Source of the DNA: Epithemia pelagica
Taxonomy: Eukaryota; Bacillariophyta; Bacillariophyceae; Surirellales; Surirellaceae
Direction: 5' to 3'
DNA: 64,000 nt
Assembly: GCA_946965045.2 (NCBI GenBank)
Contig: OX337231.1
Location: 620,001 to 684,000, forward strand
The position numbers and the translations under genes were made by a program. The notes beneath the pieces were generated by a model that did no database searches, was not told where the DNA came from, and was given only the letters and a program-made list of their open reading frames with translations. Each line of letters opens with the position of its first letter. The first letter of the stretch is position 1. Below are positions 21,324 to 32,267 of this stretch, one piece after another.

Positions 21324-24300
21324 TATAAAGCAGAAATGATTGCTTCGAATGCATAGCGCTGATCCATATCGTCTCTGAAATGGTGGGCTGCATATTCGCG
21401 TATATTTTTCAATGTCCCAATCGCTCTGATATCTTGCTGTCCATCACCAGCTGTAATTCTCTCTGTCCGTGAAATTGCCAATTCATGAAGAGCTGCTTTG
21501 GTTACATGATGAGAAAAGGACGTTTCAGGGGTGGACTCAAGACCCACATGTGAAGCTGAGGTGTCTTCCAGGAGCTGTAGAACATTTCCTGTAAAGCCGT
21601 TGTCTTCATCTATAACAGGTGTAACAATGTTTTGAATGCCACAGTTTGACGTTCCACATTTGCGAATGATACATGATGGAATCTGATAAATGTTGGTTGG
21701 CGACCTCAAGTCAAGTCCTTTCTCATTCATGTCATTGACCGTCTCAATAAGCTCCTCAAAGGCACTGTCAAAATCTTTGTGAAGAGCACTATCCTCATCA
21801 TTTTCATTATCATATTCGTCATGGACACAACAGTTGTCAGTTGGCTTTTGTGTTTCTTTTTCCAGAGGATCCACTGGTCTTCCAGAATTTAGACTGTTCC
21901 GACAATCTTGAATGTTAGCAAGAATTTGCCGATGCTCAGCTGTGATCATTCCACTCCGAAGTGCTGCTTGGAAACATTTAACAAATGAACCATCCTTTGT
22001 CAAATCTCCTGGAAAGGATCTGAATGAATGGAACAAGATGTTTGCTTTTTTTGCATAAAGTTCCATGTAATGATGTTCCTCGTGCAAGATATCATCCGGC
22101 ATTTCTTCTGTTTCAATGTTTTGATTCCCAAAATATTTGGTGTCAACAAAATCTTTGTAAGTCACAAGTGATATCTTTGTATGTTTTGCGGCTGTTACAC
22201 CAAGATGGTCTTTTGAAGGGTGTTCCTTGATCCATTCCAAGCTTTTTGATGTTTTCCTGGTCACTGTGAAGTTGGACAGAAAATCATACAAACAAACATC
22301 TTCAAGTTCTTCTGGGCAGAACAAGTAATTTGCAACATCTGACGTCAGAAAGGTGTTTCCATCAATCGAATCAAGGGACAAATCTTGCAAGGTTGCTTTT
22401 TCAAAATTTTTGAGATTCACATATGCAAAATCATGTGAATAACAAAACCTTGAGCCATTATTTCGCACTAAGTAAGAAGCCATCGGTGCACTGCATATAT
22501 GTGCAGAAGTGGACAGCAACATTGCCCCAATTAATGCCCTCATTCCAGAAGTTTCACGGTCTTGCTCAACTGTCTCAATTTCTGTCGAATTGGTAGTCTG
22601 CTCAAGTTCAAGCAATCTTTCCCGCATTTTTCGTATCATTTGTTTAGCTGCATTTGTAAACAGTGAACTGTCTTCTTCTTGAGTATTCTTAGAAATGTAA
22701 CATGTCATATACATGACACTTCCTCCGTCAACAGCTGTCACAACATTAGTATTGCAACCAAAAATCTGGCTTGCATGACAATTGTGAATATTGACAAATG
22801 CATCATGGTGTTTTCGATTTGCTTCCAGTGTGAACAATTGTCTGGATTGATCATTGCCTTTCCAATCAAACCACTTTGTTGAATCTTCTGAAAACTTCAA
22901 CTCTGTTTTTTCACACTCTGCACACGGAATATGCATACGACACTCGTCTCCTTTCTTGAAACAAGAAATAGCATGTTTTGAGCGATGCAAATTGAGTAAT
23001 ACTGTCAGAACAAAGGTGCCATCAGTTGTCATTCTCTTGGGATGTAAGATCTGCTGACGCATCAGGAACAATTCCATTGAATTTGTGAGTGGAACATTGA
23101 AGGATGAAGCTTGTGCCATTGGGTCATTCTGTGGTTGTTGTTCTTGAAAAGCCATGGCTGGGAGAATGTTTTTCAATCTGGAAAGAACAAGAGCTTCACT
23201 TGTCATTGCTGTGTTGCAGTTTGCGCATCTGACAATTGATTTCCCACCAAGGGATGTTACACCAATCTTTGTTCGCAAATTCCGAATGTCTTGTTTGGAA
23301 CATGGGTGGAAGGCACGTGAGACACAAGCATCATTTATACAAGGCGGAATAGTTTCGCCATGCATATGTGTGCTCATGACCTTTGATGCATAGTCAACTA
23401 AGAGCTTCGAAAAGTGTTCTCTTGTTGCCTGATTGGCAAGTCCTTTCAATAACTTTGACCACTTTAACAACCATAAGAGAAAATGATCATGAAGTGTTTT
23501 TCTTCCTTGCTCCTCAACTGCATCACACCACGCAAGCAAATCACCAAATAAACCTTCATCAATTTTGTTCATTCTCTTTTTCATATCCCAGCCAAGGAGA
23601 TGCTCAATCGTTATTGCAATCACATTTTCAAAGTCAATACCACACATTCCCGGGTGAATCTGTCTAATGCGAGCACAGTCAAGGATGAATTCTTGTTGAT
23701 CCAAAGTTGAAGTTGTAGCTGGGTTAGGTGGAATTGCTTCACCAACCTTTTTGTTCACCATTACACGCAGTCTGAAATTTACGGCATCTTCTGGTGTAAT
23801 TGTAAACATCACATTTGGCAAACCAAATTTTGCAATCATTGCTAGCATATTTTGTCGTGCTTTTCTGGCAGCTCCTGCAGTGTGTCCCATAGAAGATGCG
23901 ACAGCTTTCATCTTTCTCAAAAACTGGTCACTAGGACCTGATCCCTGGGCATTTTCAAGATGGCGCTTGATTGCATCTTGAATCTGTTGGTCAGTGATTG
24001 TAGCAAATGATTCTGCTTGTGTATCACTGGTTCGCAAATATGAATTTGAGACCATTCTTTGACGCTCAAACATATTGTGTACGACACATACAAAATCAGC
24101 ATGGTGAAAAAACTTGCTTGAGTGTCGCATCAGATGCCCAAAGTAACTCATTCTAACATGGGGATTTCCATCTTTATCATAGGCACCAATCCCATAGGGA
24201 AACTGTAAAGGAAATGCCTTCAGGAGATTAGAACCTTGATAGTCTTTCAACAAGGTTTTCGAAGGTCTTGAAATCAATGTTGCATCTTTATTGTCATGGT

Positions 24301-25348
24301 CTGCCAAAAGACGATCAAGCGTCATTTGCTTGAAATCATCCTGGGAGGAGAACCCTCCATTTTTCTGCTGAGGTTCATCAGAATCAGGGAAGACCGCCGT
24401 GATTTCAAAAACTTGCTCAACATTGGACGTTGAGGCAGGTGCGTCATCACTTTTGTCAATGACAATTGGTTTTACAAGATGTTCTGGTGGCAAATCAAAG
24501 TCATGGTACAAATGATTGTGTTGTTTCAACCATTGTAGCGCTTTTTTGACCAAATTCCATCGAACGTTTGTGCGCTGACGAGTCAAAGCTTTCTGTGTAG
24601 GTGTGGAAGGACCTGTTAAAACAACAGCAATTTGAGGCAGAAGAGGCGATTCATTGCTATTAAGTGGCGGTTGATCTGTGTCATCATTTTCATTCATATT
24701 GTCGCTGATGCCACTATTATTGTCTTGAATGTCATTTCCAACATCACTGACATTGTCATCATCACTATCATCCATGTCGTGATCAAAAAGTTCTGTCCAT
24801 GGAGCAGCAATGTCTTGGCCAGTATGTTCACTTTGTTGTTCGCCATGATTAGGAAGTGCACTGTCAGCTTGTCCTGTTGCTGACAGACACCAATTTATAA
24901 CCCCATTGACAGCTTTGAGGTCATTGTAATACAAGGAGTGCCAACCCTTAATTGATTTATGTGATCCTGCCGTGAATGAAAAAACGTGTTTGTTTGTCCT
25001 CGCCGGCGAAATGAGTGCGAGCTCGACCTCATTCAGAGTTTGCAAGCAAAGAGGTGTAGGACCAATCATAAAGCCATTGATAATAGCATTTTTGGGAATT
25101 TTATCAGGGTCACTATTCCTTTTTTTCATGTAAATGATGCAATGGTAACATTCTGAGCAACATCCAAATCCTTCAGATTGTCCCTTTTTGATTGCATAAG
25201 AGGACGGTGAAAGAACCAAGCTTTGCAGCGGACGATACTTTCTGTTGGAATGAGAGGAATCGTAACACGTTTGTGTGTAATGTTTCTTGATCTGTTTCTG
25301 GCTCTCTAGTCCGGTACCATCGTGTGAAAAGTCAAGATTAGACTTCAT
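21323..25348 (-). pseudogene. Helitron Rep (HUH) protein block
   Basis: 1341-codon open frame. Residues about 60-140 resemble DUF6570: CCSECYHC, NGFMIG, LNEVELALISPARTNKHVFSF, GSHKSIKGWHSL. A low-complexity acidic linker covers about 185-230. The Helitron-like N domain begins near 395 (RMSYFGHLMRHSSKFF, LPNVMFTITPEDAVNF), and the Rep metal-binding motif is GRKTLHDHFLLW (His-Asp-His at 620-622). It nicks and joins single strands during rolling-circle transposition in this family. The frame ends at TAG 21325-21323, just after DQRYAFEAI, a segment that normally runs directly into the helicase, so a 1-nt indel is likely. No introns are evident. Confidence 0.88.
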
Positions 25349-25539
25349 GAATTTTGGTTTATTTTCTCATGAAGAATATCATCAATCTTCAGGCATTTCT
25401 CTGACCCAACCTTGATGAATTGATCACAGACACAACATACTTTTGGGGAAAACAAGTCTCCTTTCTTAGTCAATAGAGAATCCCGACTTGCCACTGCTCT
25501 GGCTATTCTTTTTTGGATCGAGGTGTCTCTAGCTAACAT
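25345..25539 (-). pseudogene. N-terminal fragment of Helitron protein (CxxC)
   Basis: 64 codons from ATG 25539, ending in a TGA that overlaps the ATG of the Rep block (ATGA). Contains VCCVCDQFIKVGSEKC, like the Cys motif that precedes the DUF6570-like region in Helitron proteins. Most simply the true N-terminus, separated by a frameshift. Confidence 0.6.
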
Positions 25540-25680
25540 TTCTTGGTAATGCAGATCTTGCTGGTTACAACTGGTGACAACTTAGGCCAAATGAGTATTG
25601 TGAGAAGAGAAGTCAAAGGTAAGTGACACAGTCAGTAGATAGGTCTTCTACCTAACTGTCACGAACCAACTGACAACTAC

Positions 25681-25797
25681 ATGTGGTTTCTGTGCTAAGG
25701 CAGCTATGCATACTCTTTGGAACATGTGGTTCGTGTATTAACAAGCTCCAAAATTTTTCTGCGACCTAACTGGCGATACGAGATTCAGAGGAATGTC
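25681..25797. repeat. Direct repeat, left copy
   Basis: Shares GAGCTATGCATACTCT-like and TTCTGCGACC-AACTG blocks, in the same order and spacing, with 26415-26530. I estimate roughly 75-80% identity by eye. It ends directly before the left terminal inverted repeat at 25806. Confidence 0.7.
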
Positions 25798-25959
25798 TAC
25801 CAACTGCAACTTCCGGTAATGGACTTAAAACGTAGGTAATCCTTCTACTTCTCAGAGTATCGTCACGATATAACATTTTAAATTTTCACACAGTAATACC
25901 TCTTATATGATCATACTAGGTACAGATTAATTTAATATGAGGAAAACATCCAGAGTCAC

Positions 25960-26041
25960 GGATGTCGGAGGATTTGGTAGATGTCGGATGATGTCGGATG
26001 ATGTCGGAGGATGTCGGATGATGTCGGATGATGTCGGATGT
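25960..26041. repeat. ATGTCGGATG decamer array (left arm)
   Basis: From 25981 the decamer ATGTCGGATG repeats six times with one substitution, preceded by degenerate units from about 25960. The period is exactly 10 bp. Confidence 0.9.
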
Positions 26042-26188
26042 TTTTATCGCCAAAAGAATATGCACTCTCCAGCAGATGGGATTCTTAACGAGAAATCACA
26101 AGGTTACAAGTCACTGATTGACGGTAGGCCCATCAACTGAAGGAGCACCGCTGGATTTTGAGGCAAACCATGTTTGCGCGCGAGCCCG

Positions 26189-26258
26189 AAACGACATCAA
26201 ACAACATCAAACAACATCAAACGACATACAAACGACATACCAACGACATACCTTTCGA
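26189..26258. repeat. ACGACATCAA-type array (right arm, inverted)
   Basis: Six or seven units of AAACGACATC / AACAACATC / AACGACATAC with a 10-11 bp period. CGACAT is the reverse complement of the ATGTCG core of the left array, so single strands could pair. Confidence 0.85.
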
Positions 26259-26414
26259 CATTCCCGTTTGTTCCATACTAGAGAATGGTAAATCATATTC
26301 TATGGTATCATAATACGTACTTTGTATTAATATCGATCCTTTGTTTTGGTTTCGTCCGTTGGGTATTGGGAGAGAATATGCGACTCACGTGTAGTTACCG
26401 GAAGTTGCTGACCT

Positions 26415-26530
26415 GCATATGGGTTCTGTGCTAACGGAGCTATGCATACTCTCTGTGACATGTGGTTTGTGTATTAGGCTGTGAAATTGTTCTGCGACCA
26501 AACTGTTGATCCGAGATTCCAAGGAATTAG
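26415..26530. repeat. Direct repeat, right copy
   Basis: Counterpart of 25681-25797, same orientation, starting just after the right terminal inverted repeat of the palindromic element. Confidence 0.7.
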
Positions 26531-26745
26531 TTTCATTGGATCACTTTTGAATGATCGCAATATTTCCTTACTTATCATTTGCGCTCAATTCATTCGATTG
26601 CATGGAATCTGAACTTTGTGGCACCACCACCATAGCATTAGGTTAATTTGAATGTGCTGCAGAAAAGAACGAAATGATGTAGGAAGTTGCTGTGTTTGTT
26701 CGACTTCTGTTATAGTTTTGTCGAAACCTTTGCGAAGAAAGCATA

Positions 26746-27231
26746 ATGCCCCGTCATCGTGTAGGTCTCCGTTATCGTGCCGGGTTTTTCCCTCATCCAG
26801 GCATGCCTGGTTATCCGGTACGGACTATCATCGAGGCAGGCTGTGCGTTTAAACCTGTTGATTGTATCGTTTATTTCAGTGAGCATGATTTTTACATCCG
26901 TCTGTGTGTCATCCAAAAGTATTCCAAGGCAATTGATGTGTTGCGATGTATCGCAGAAAGGCTTCGATCACGACTCTGTGATATTCGACTTTGTCAGGAA
27001 AATGGTGAACGTATTGCTATGAAGGCTTACGTCTATGACAACGATGATGATCTCATTGACGGGGTTGTTATGGCAATTGGAATGGTGATTCAGATGAGAA
27101 TGATGATTCAGATGAGAATGATGATTCAGAAGAAGAGGAACATGAATACAAGGTTAATGAAGAGAGCGACGAAGGGAGCGACGAGCAAGACGAGGAGGAT
27201 GATGTGGAATATATGTTATGAACGAGATATG
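26746..27231 (+). pseudogene. Hypothetical protein with acidic repeat tail in a second frame
   Basis: The frame from ATG 26746 (RVGLRYRAGFFPHPGMPGYP...) is unrecognised. Near 27080 an 18-bp unit encoding DSDEND repeats (GATTCAGATGAGAATGAT) and is read as an acidic tail ending EEDDVEYML and TGA at 27229-27231, but that tail is in another frame from the N-terminal part, with a TGA immediately upstream at 27057. A frameshift or unannotated intron would join them. Low-confidence gene; no homologue recognised. Confidence 0.35.
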
Positions 27232-27436
27232 TAAGTATCTTGGTTATTTGTAATACCAAGAGAGTAAAACTAATAGTCTATTGATTGTCTAGCGCAAGCA
27301 CACATACGGTTTGGACTCATGTTATAATGGCAGACGCATGGACGCGCAGTCTTAGTATAGCTGCTAGTGTTGTGGAATCAATGAACCAAACGAGAACCAT
27401 ACGTTCTTGTCTCATCCATGATTTAAAGCTAGTAAC

Positions 27437-28290
27437 GGATCATGGCGGAGTGGGTATTGTCGTGTGACTACTAGGGAATAGCATCCACAGTCTGTTTGGC
27501 GGGGTTCGTGGTGGCGGTTGGTTTGCGATGGCCTCGGCTCCTGGATCGAGAGGAGCTTTCCTCTTACGTACCAGAGGAATTCCCTACTCCGTTTTTGCGT
27601 TGCCCCACCGACAATACTGATGATATTGACAATGACAAGACTCTGTTTTTTTTTAAGAGTGGTGCCAAACCAAGGAAGACATTTCTTGGACGATTTCTGC
27701 TTGGCCACTCGTTTCGTGTCTTTCTCGTGTTGTCGTCTTGGTGAATTGGGGCGGTGTTGGTTTTGGCTTGGAGGATCATGGTGGAGTGGGTATTGTCGTG
27801 TGATTACAGCCAATATTCGTGGTGGCGGTTGGTTTGCAATGGCCCCGGCTGCGGGGTCGAGGGGAGCTTTCCTCTTTTGTATCAGAGGAACCTTTTTGCG
27901 TTGCCCCACCGACAAGACTGTTGATGTTGATAATGGCAAGACTGTGGACGATTGCGAGCATCCTTGGGACGAGGCAACCACTGTGGTAATCGTTGTGGAA
28001 CCAGTGTGCCTTGTGACGACGGACGACCAAAGACGGATTCATCCTCATTGCCATCCATTTTATCAAAGTCCAATTCATCTCAAGCCATCAGTTTCTGGTC
28101 CAAGTCCATTCGTTGCTTGGGAGGTGCATCCAAACTTGCTTGTTTTGTTCTGGTTTCTTTCAAGAGTAGTTCCAAACGACTGGTTGTGGTTCCTGTGGAA
28201 GATTGACGAAGAAATTTCTTGGACGGATTCTGCTTTGCCACTCGTTTCGTATCCTTCTCGTGTTGTCGTCTTGGTGAATTGGGCTGGTGC
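27437..28290. repeat. Two-copy repeat of a decayed coding-like segment
   Basis: Block A (27437-27625) recurs at 27773-27940; block B (27650-27760) recurs at 28157-28290, so an A-B unit is duplicated, with about 215 bp extra between A and B in the second copy. Shared strings include GTGGTGGCGGTTGGTTTGC, TTGCGTTGCCCCACCGACAA and TTGTCGTCTTGGTGAATTGG. On the minus strand short Lys/Arg-rich protein-like pieces appear in changing frames, suggesting a decayed gene. No domain recognised. Confidence 0.7.
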
Positions 28291-28689
28291 TACTACTCGT
28301 CCTCCTCGTTGGCGTTAGGATAGGCTTGTACCAAAATGCCAATCCAAATGAGCCAAAATGCGTCCATGCGGTTGGATTCCGTACAAACTCATGAATTGTA
28401 GAATGCTTCACGGCCGTTCCTTCACCGTTGTTCGGTAGGAGTGGATACTTCCGAACTAAAGTTCCGCCTCTGTCGTGCTCACCAAATTTACGATAAAGAG
28501 AAGCGCCTCCTTACACGAACGAAAGAAATGCAACGAACGTTCGCCATGGGAGCACTTTTTGCGCGCCCATGATGTTGGTCGTCGTTGGGTGTTGGGTGTG
28601 ATCGTTGGCTACGTGATTGGGCACTTGCTAAATAGAAGAGAAAAGTAGGGTAGAGTATGAATCAAAAAGACAAAACCGTGTCACCGGCC

Positions 28690-28755
28690 GGCCCAGTGGA
28701 ATCAAACATCAGCAGAGCTCCCAGCAAGGACTTCCACTCTACCAGCGGGGATACG
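28690..28755 (-). other. tRNA-like sequence with Pol III A and B boxes, unit 1
   Basis: On the minus strand a perfect A-box consensus TGGTAGAGTGG (28743-28733) is followed 25 nt later by a B-box-like TGTTTGATTCC (28708-28698). The A-B spacing is short for a tRNA and I cannot fold a full cloverleaf, so it is a tRNA-derived relic or SINE head rather than a tRNA. Confidence 0.4.
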
Positions 28756-28800
28756 TCTATGGCCATGAACCCCAAACATGGCGAATCTTAACTTTGTGCT

Positions 28801-28881
28801 GAAGTGGGGGGAATCAAACCCCTGACCTGTTTGATCAAGTGTGGATCTAAGACCCGAACCACTATCTCACCCAAGGTGCAC
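28801..28881 (-). other. tRNA-like sequence with Pol III A and B boxes, unit 2
   Basis: On the minus strand: A box TGAGATAGTGG (28869-28859), 38-nt spacer, B box GGTTTGATTCC (28820-28810) inside a GGGG/CCCC T-arm-like hairpin. A GATC...GATC stem around CACACTT resembles an anticodon arm but lacks U33. The acceptor stem does not pair well beyond four bases. Probably a degenerate tRNA or tRNA-derived SINE, in the same orientation as unit 1. Confidence 0.45.
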
Positions 28882-30737
28882 TACACGCTGGGTTTTTTTG
28901 TAATATTAAGATCCAAAGTGCACTAAAATCGTACTCCTACCTAGTTCTTGCTAGTAGGAGCTCTATTGTGCCTAACATAGAGGCACTACCTGCGTGCACC
29001 AATTGAAACCTTAACCCTAATGATACTATTCCATAGTGCTGACCAGCAGTTTTCTCCAACCTGTTGCGGTGTATAACCAACCACCCACATCTGGATGTGG
29101 TTCTGGATGTGATGCCGCATACAAGGCGGCCGAATCATCCAGTCGTTGCATGAAATTGTCGTGGACGTCATCTGGATTGCTCCTGGGAGGAGGAGCATAA
29201 TCATTGTTGTTGTCGGTTGATGGGCCCTCGTTTCGTTCACAATCCCTCCAACAAGATGGAGTGCTCTGATTTCCAACGATTGGTATCTCTGTGTTGCTGT
29301 GCAGTCGCTCTCTCGATCTCTTCGTCGAACAGAAGTCAACCAACCTCTGACTGAGCTATCGACGTCTCTCGTGTTCGTGTGCAAAGTCCAACAGCCAACA
29401 GCCATCACACAAGATCCTTGTCTGTCCTTGTTCACGCTTTTCCTGCACCGGCGGTGTCAAAGTTGTTGTCAAACGTCGAACCGTCTCTCTTGCCATAAAT
29501 CTTTCTCTTCCAAGATCCCACTATTATCATCACCATCATGTTCAAGGCCTTTTTGCTGCACAAAACTCGACCGATGATTGATCCATTCCAAAGCAGAACT
29601 GACACAACAAATTTCGTTTCTCTGAGTTGGCCAAGGGAAACAAACCAGACATGTGCACGGTGCACTTTCCTCATTGTGATCATCCTCGTGCTTACAAACG
29701 AGATCATCCCGACAAAAAGGTGACCAATGGAGTATTTTCTTGTCCAGAAGCCGTCGAAATTTTATTCCTTCTCCCTTTGCCCTCATTGTGCGAGCCATGG
29801 TAAATTCTGGGGAAGGGCGTGATTGGGCTCATTACCAGAGTGCAAGATGCTCATATCCATCGACGAGAGTAGTTACGATCGTGTGCGTCTACAGAGCCTG
29901 CTTTCATTGGCGGGAAAGTGATACTCCTATGTGCATCTGAATCTTAGAATGTAGAGAGCCCGCCAACAAGAAAGAGTACTCTGAGACCATAGACAAGAGC
30001 CAAAACAAGTAAGAGTAGTATCGGTCTGTTGAGTCCTAGTTCGAAAGCGGAAGTTCCCTTAATAGAGGAAATTTCTACTCCTATATCCATTTGAATCTTA
30101 GCATGTAGAGAGCCCGCCAACAAGATGGAGTTCTCTGATTTCCATACACAAGAGGCAAACAGATGCTCATATCCATCGACGAGAGTAGTTACGATCGTGT
30201 GCGTCTGCGGAGCCTGCTTTCATTGGCGGGAAAGTGATACTCCTATGTGCATCTGAATCTTAGAATGTAGAGAGCCCGCCAACAAGAAAGAGTACTTTGA
30301 GACCATAGACAAGAGCCAAAACAAGTAAGAGTAGTATCGGTCTGTTGAGTCCTAGTTCGAAAGCGGAAGTTCCCTTAATAGAGGAAATTTCTACTCCTAT
30401 ATCCATTTGAATCTTAGCATGTAGAGAGCCCGCCAACAAGATGGAGTTCTCTGATTTCCATACACAAGAGGCAAACCAGTGAGAGTATTGGTCTGTTGAG
30501 TGCTGCTTCCAAGGCCAAACATCCCGTAATAGAGGAAATTTATACTCCCATGTGCATTTGAATTACAAATAGCGATGGGAGTATACCATGAAAACATTTT
30601 TCTCGGTTCTTGAACGGTTCCAATTGGAGAAGTGTTGAGGATCGAGAAAACACGAATTTCTCGATGCAGCCTCATCTCCTCATGCCAAGTCCAACAATCA
30701 ACTCATATTTCCTTCCTCGACAAACAACATCCGCATC
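28882..30737. other. Repeat-rich gene-poor interval
   Basis: Holds the 316-bp tandem duplication (separate entry). Around 29540-29810 a plus-strand protein-like segment (KFRFSELAKGNKPDM..., CTVHFPHCDHPRAYKRD) lies in a different frame from the only nearby ATG (29539) and is preceded by a stop; it may be a decayed gene. CCAACAAGATGGAGT-CTCTGATTTCCA at 29248 is a stray partial copy of the tandem unit. Confidence 0.45.
29846..30476. repeat. 316-bp tandem duplication with nested about 155-bp subunits
   Basis: The segment starting AGATGCTCATATCCATCGAC at 29845 recurs at 30161 almost without change (only a few substitutions seen, e.g. CTACAGAGCC/CTGCGGAGCC). Each unit holds two diverged subrepeats that share GTAGAGAGCCCGCCAACAAG and AATAGAGGAAATTT-ACTCC; a further partial subunit continues to about 30570. 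The high identity means a recent duplication. Confidence 0.85.
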
Positions 30738-31596
30738 ATGACTCCACCAGCAAAAAAGGCAAGTTTGATTGTTGCGTCGTTCTATCACTACATGGCATTC
30801 ATCCATGCTCACCTTTCTTTTTTCTTCTCCTCACCAGGAAACAATCAAGAAGTTCAAGTTCACGGCAACGAAGAAGAAAGGTGTTGCTCCTTCTCCGAGT
30901 AGATCGAAGCCTAGGGTCTCTGAGATCCATTCGGAACGTTGTGGCCCTAACTCACAGTTTATTGTTGCTTACATGAAGCTCGCAGGGACCAAAACAGAGC
31001 GGTCGGGATACATGAATCCTGTATTTGATCTGATTAAAGAAAAGGAAAAGTGCCTTTTTGATGAGTTTGATGTGCAAATTCAAAAACTGTATCGTCGTCT
31101 CTCACCTGAGAAGGATGAACTGATGATGAATGGCAACCCGGACAAGTCCGGAACCGAATACCCCTGGCCGTGCGTTGTTGGATTCTGTGACGACGCTGAC
31201 GATGACACAAAGAAAAAGACTCTGACCAAAAATTTGTGTAAGACCATTGCCGAGGTGATGGAGAAGAATGACAAAGAACACGGATACAATCGCACTTACA
31301 GCTACAACACTCCTGACTTGGATCACACCGGCAATATTCCTCGCCCTTTGGATAATCTGTTTCAAGATGAAGAAGTCAATGCTCTTGTTCAAAACTACTT
31401 CGAACTCGGTGATGACAATGATCTGTTCACCTATCTTGGTGGCGAAGACGATGGTGTGGCAGACCAGGCTTTTTCGCGTGATGAATACGGCATGTACTCC
31501 AGAAGTGCAGTGAATCGCTGGAAATACCCGACTGGTAGGCTCCAAGACAACAAAGTCGACGAGAAGGAGTCCGAAGAAACGACCCCTGAGAATTGA
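30738..31596 (+). CDS. Hypothetical soluble protein with a GC-AG intron
   Basis: Exon 1 is 30738-30758 (MTPPAKK), exon 2 is 30838-31596; 259 aa. The intron (30759-30837, 79 nt) starts with the rare but consensus GC donor AAG-GCAAGT and ends TCACCAG; phase 0 joins cleanly, whereas no GT donor keeps the frame. The protein begins Lys-rich (ETIKKFKFTATKKKG), then has CGPNSQFIVAYMKLAGTKTERSGYMNPVFDLI, a mixed alpha/beta-looking middle (EYPWPCVVGFCDDADDDTKKK) and an acidic C-terminus. No signal peptide or membrane segment. Unrecognised. It sits beside the mobile region but has clean coding character. Confidence 0.72.
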
Positions 31597-32267
31597 GCGA
31601 TTGTGATATGTGTACTGAAATACAATGTGAGTGCCAATCGAGAGATATAAGGGCTTCTGCTTTTATCGTATACCAATATGCTATTATCAATACCACATGC
31701 ATCCTGGTCAGCAGAACGAACGAAGAAAAACAAAATTCATAATATATGCTTTCCTAGTCAATTTATAATTCTTTGTTGCTGTATGATGAGAATATGAATT
31801 TAACTCTGCCGTTGTAGCGATTCATGCCCGTTATCGAACACAGCAATTCTCTCTAACGTCTTGCTACCTGTTCCTACGAGCTTTCAAACAAAAAGTCTTG
31901 TTTCAGTCATTCCAGAACGGTTGGGCGTCTTACATTACTACTAGAGATTCGTCAAGGGTAAGTCCCTACTCACATTTTACGCGGTTGGAGGTGCACCTCC
32001 AAATCATACCATGACTGACCATTAAAATATTCATTGCTATATCATTGCCATATATATTTAACCGTTTCATCAACCGCCATGTTTGCTCAATTGTACTTTT
32101 TACTCTAGTGTCCGTCCGTTTTCGGAACAGCTGGTCTTTCTGGAAATTCCCACCCCAGACCCCAAGCCTTCCGGCCCACCCGTCCCGTTCATACTGAACT
32201 CAGACGAACAGAGCGCACGTTCTGGAACAAATAATATCTCGATGATAAAGATAAATCGGTCGCCACC
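31597..32267. other. Intergenic
   Basis: Between two plus-strand genes. AT-rich around 31730-31800 and 32015-32065 (ATATATATTTA). No gene supported. Confidence 0.4.

Larger units (their letters stand above)
19731..25539 (-). mobile_element. Degenerate autonomous Helitron (rolling-circle transposon)
   Basis: Three consecutive minus-strand coding blocks carry a DUF6570-like N-terminal region, a Helitron-like Rep domain with HUH motif, and a Pif1-family helicase, the layout of Helitron RepHel proteins. The blocks are separated by an ATGA overlap at 25348-25345, a frame change near 21325 and an in-frame TAG at 20057-20055, so the single RepHel frame is broken. The 5' end was not found; the hairpin at 19489-19511 may mark the 3' end. 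Confidence 0.85.
25806..26408. mobile_element. Palindromic 603-bp element with 14-bp TIRs and internal decamer arrays
   Basis: GCAACTTCCGGTAA (25806-25819) is matched by its perfect reverse complement TTACCGGAAGTTGC (26395-26408). Inside lie two arrays with a period of about 10 bp in opposite orientation: ATGTCGGATG units on the left and CGACAT-containing units on the right. No ORF. Could be a MITE/foldback transposon or a structural/regulatory palindrome. Confidence 0.65.
25540..26745. other. Non-coding repeat-rich segment upstream of the Helitron
   Basis: Contains a nested structure listed separately: a pair of about 117-bp direct repeats flanking a palindromic element with two decamer arrays. 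The 67-codon frame over 25937-26140 is a product of the array and is not a gene. Confidence 0.6.

Noticed and set aside
25960-26258. CRISPR-like array
   Set aside because: Units are 10 bp with no spacers and the host looks eukaryotic.
27412-27981. 189-codon minus-strand open frame with internal repeats
   Set aside because: Its repeats reflect the nucleotide duplication, no domain is visible, and coding-like pieces switch frames.
28801-28881. Functional tRNA (Leu UAG or Val CAC)
   Set aside because: Neither anticodon arm gives a proper 5-bp stem with U33, and the acceptor stem does not close.
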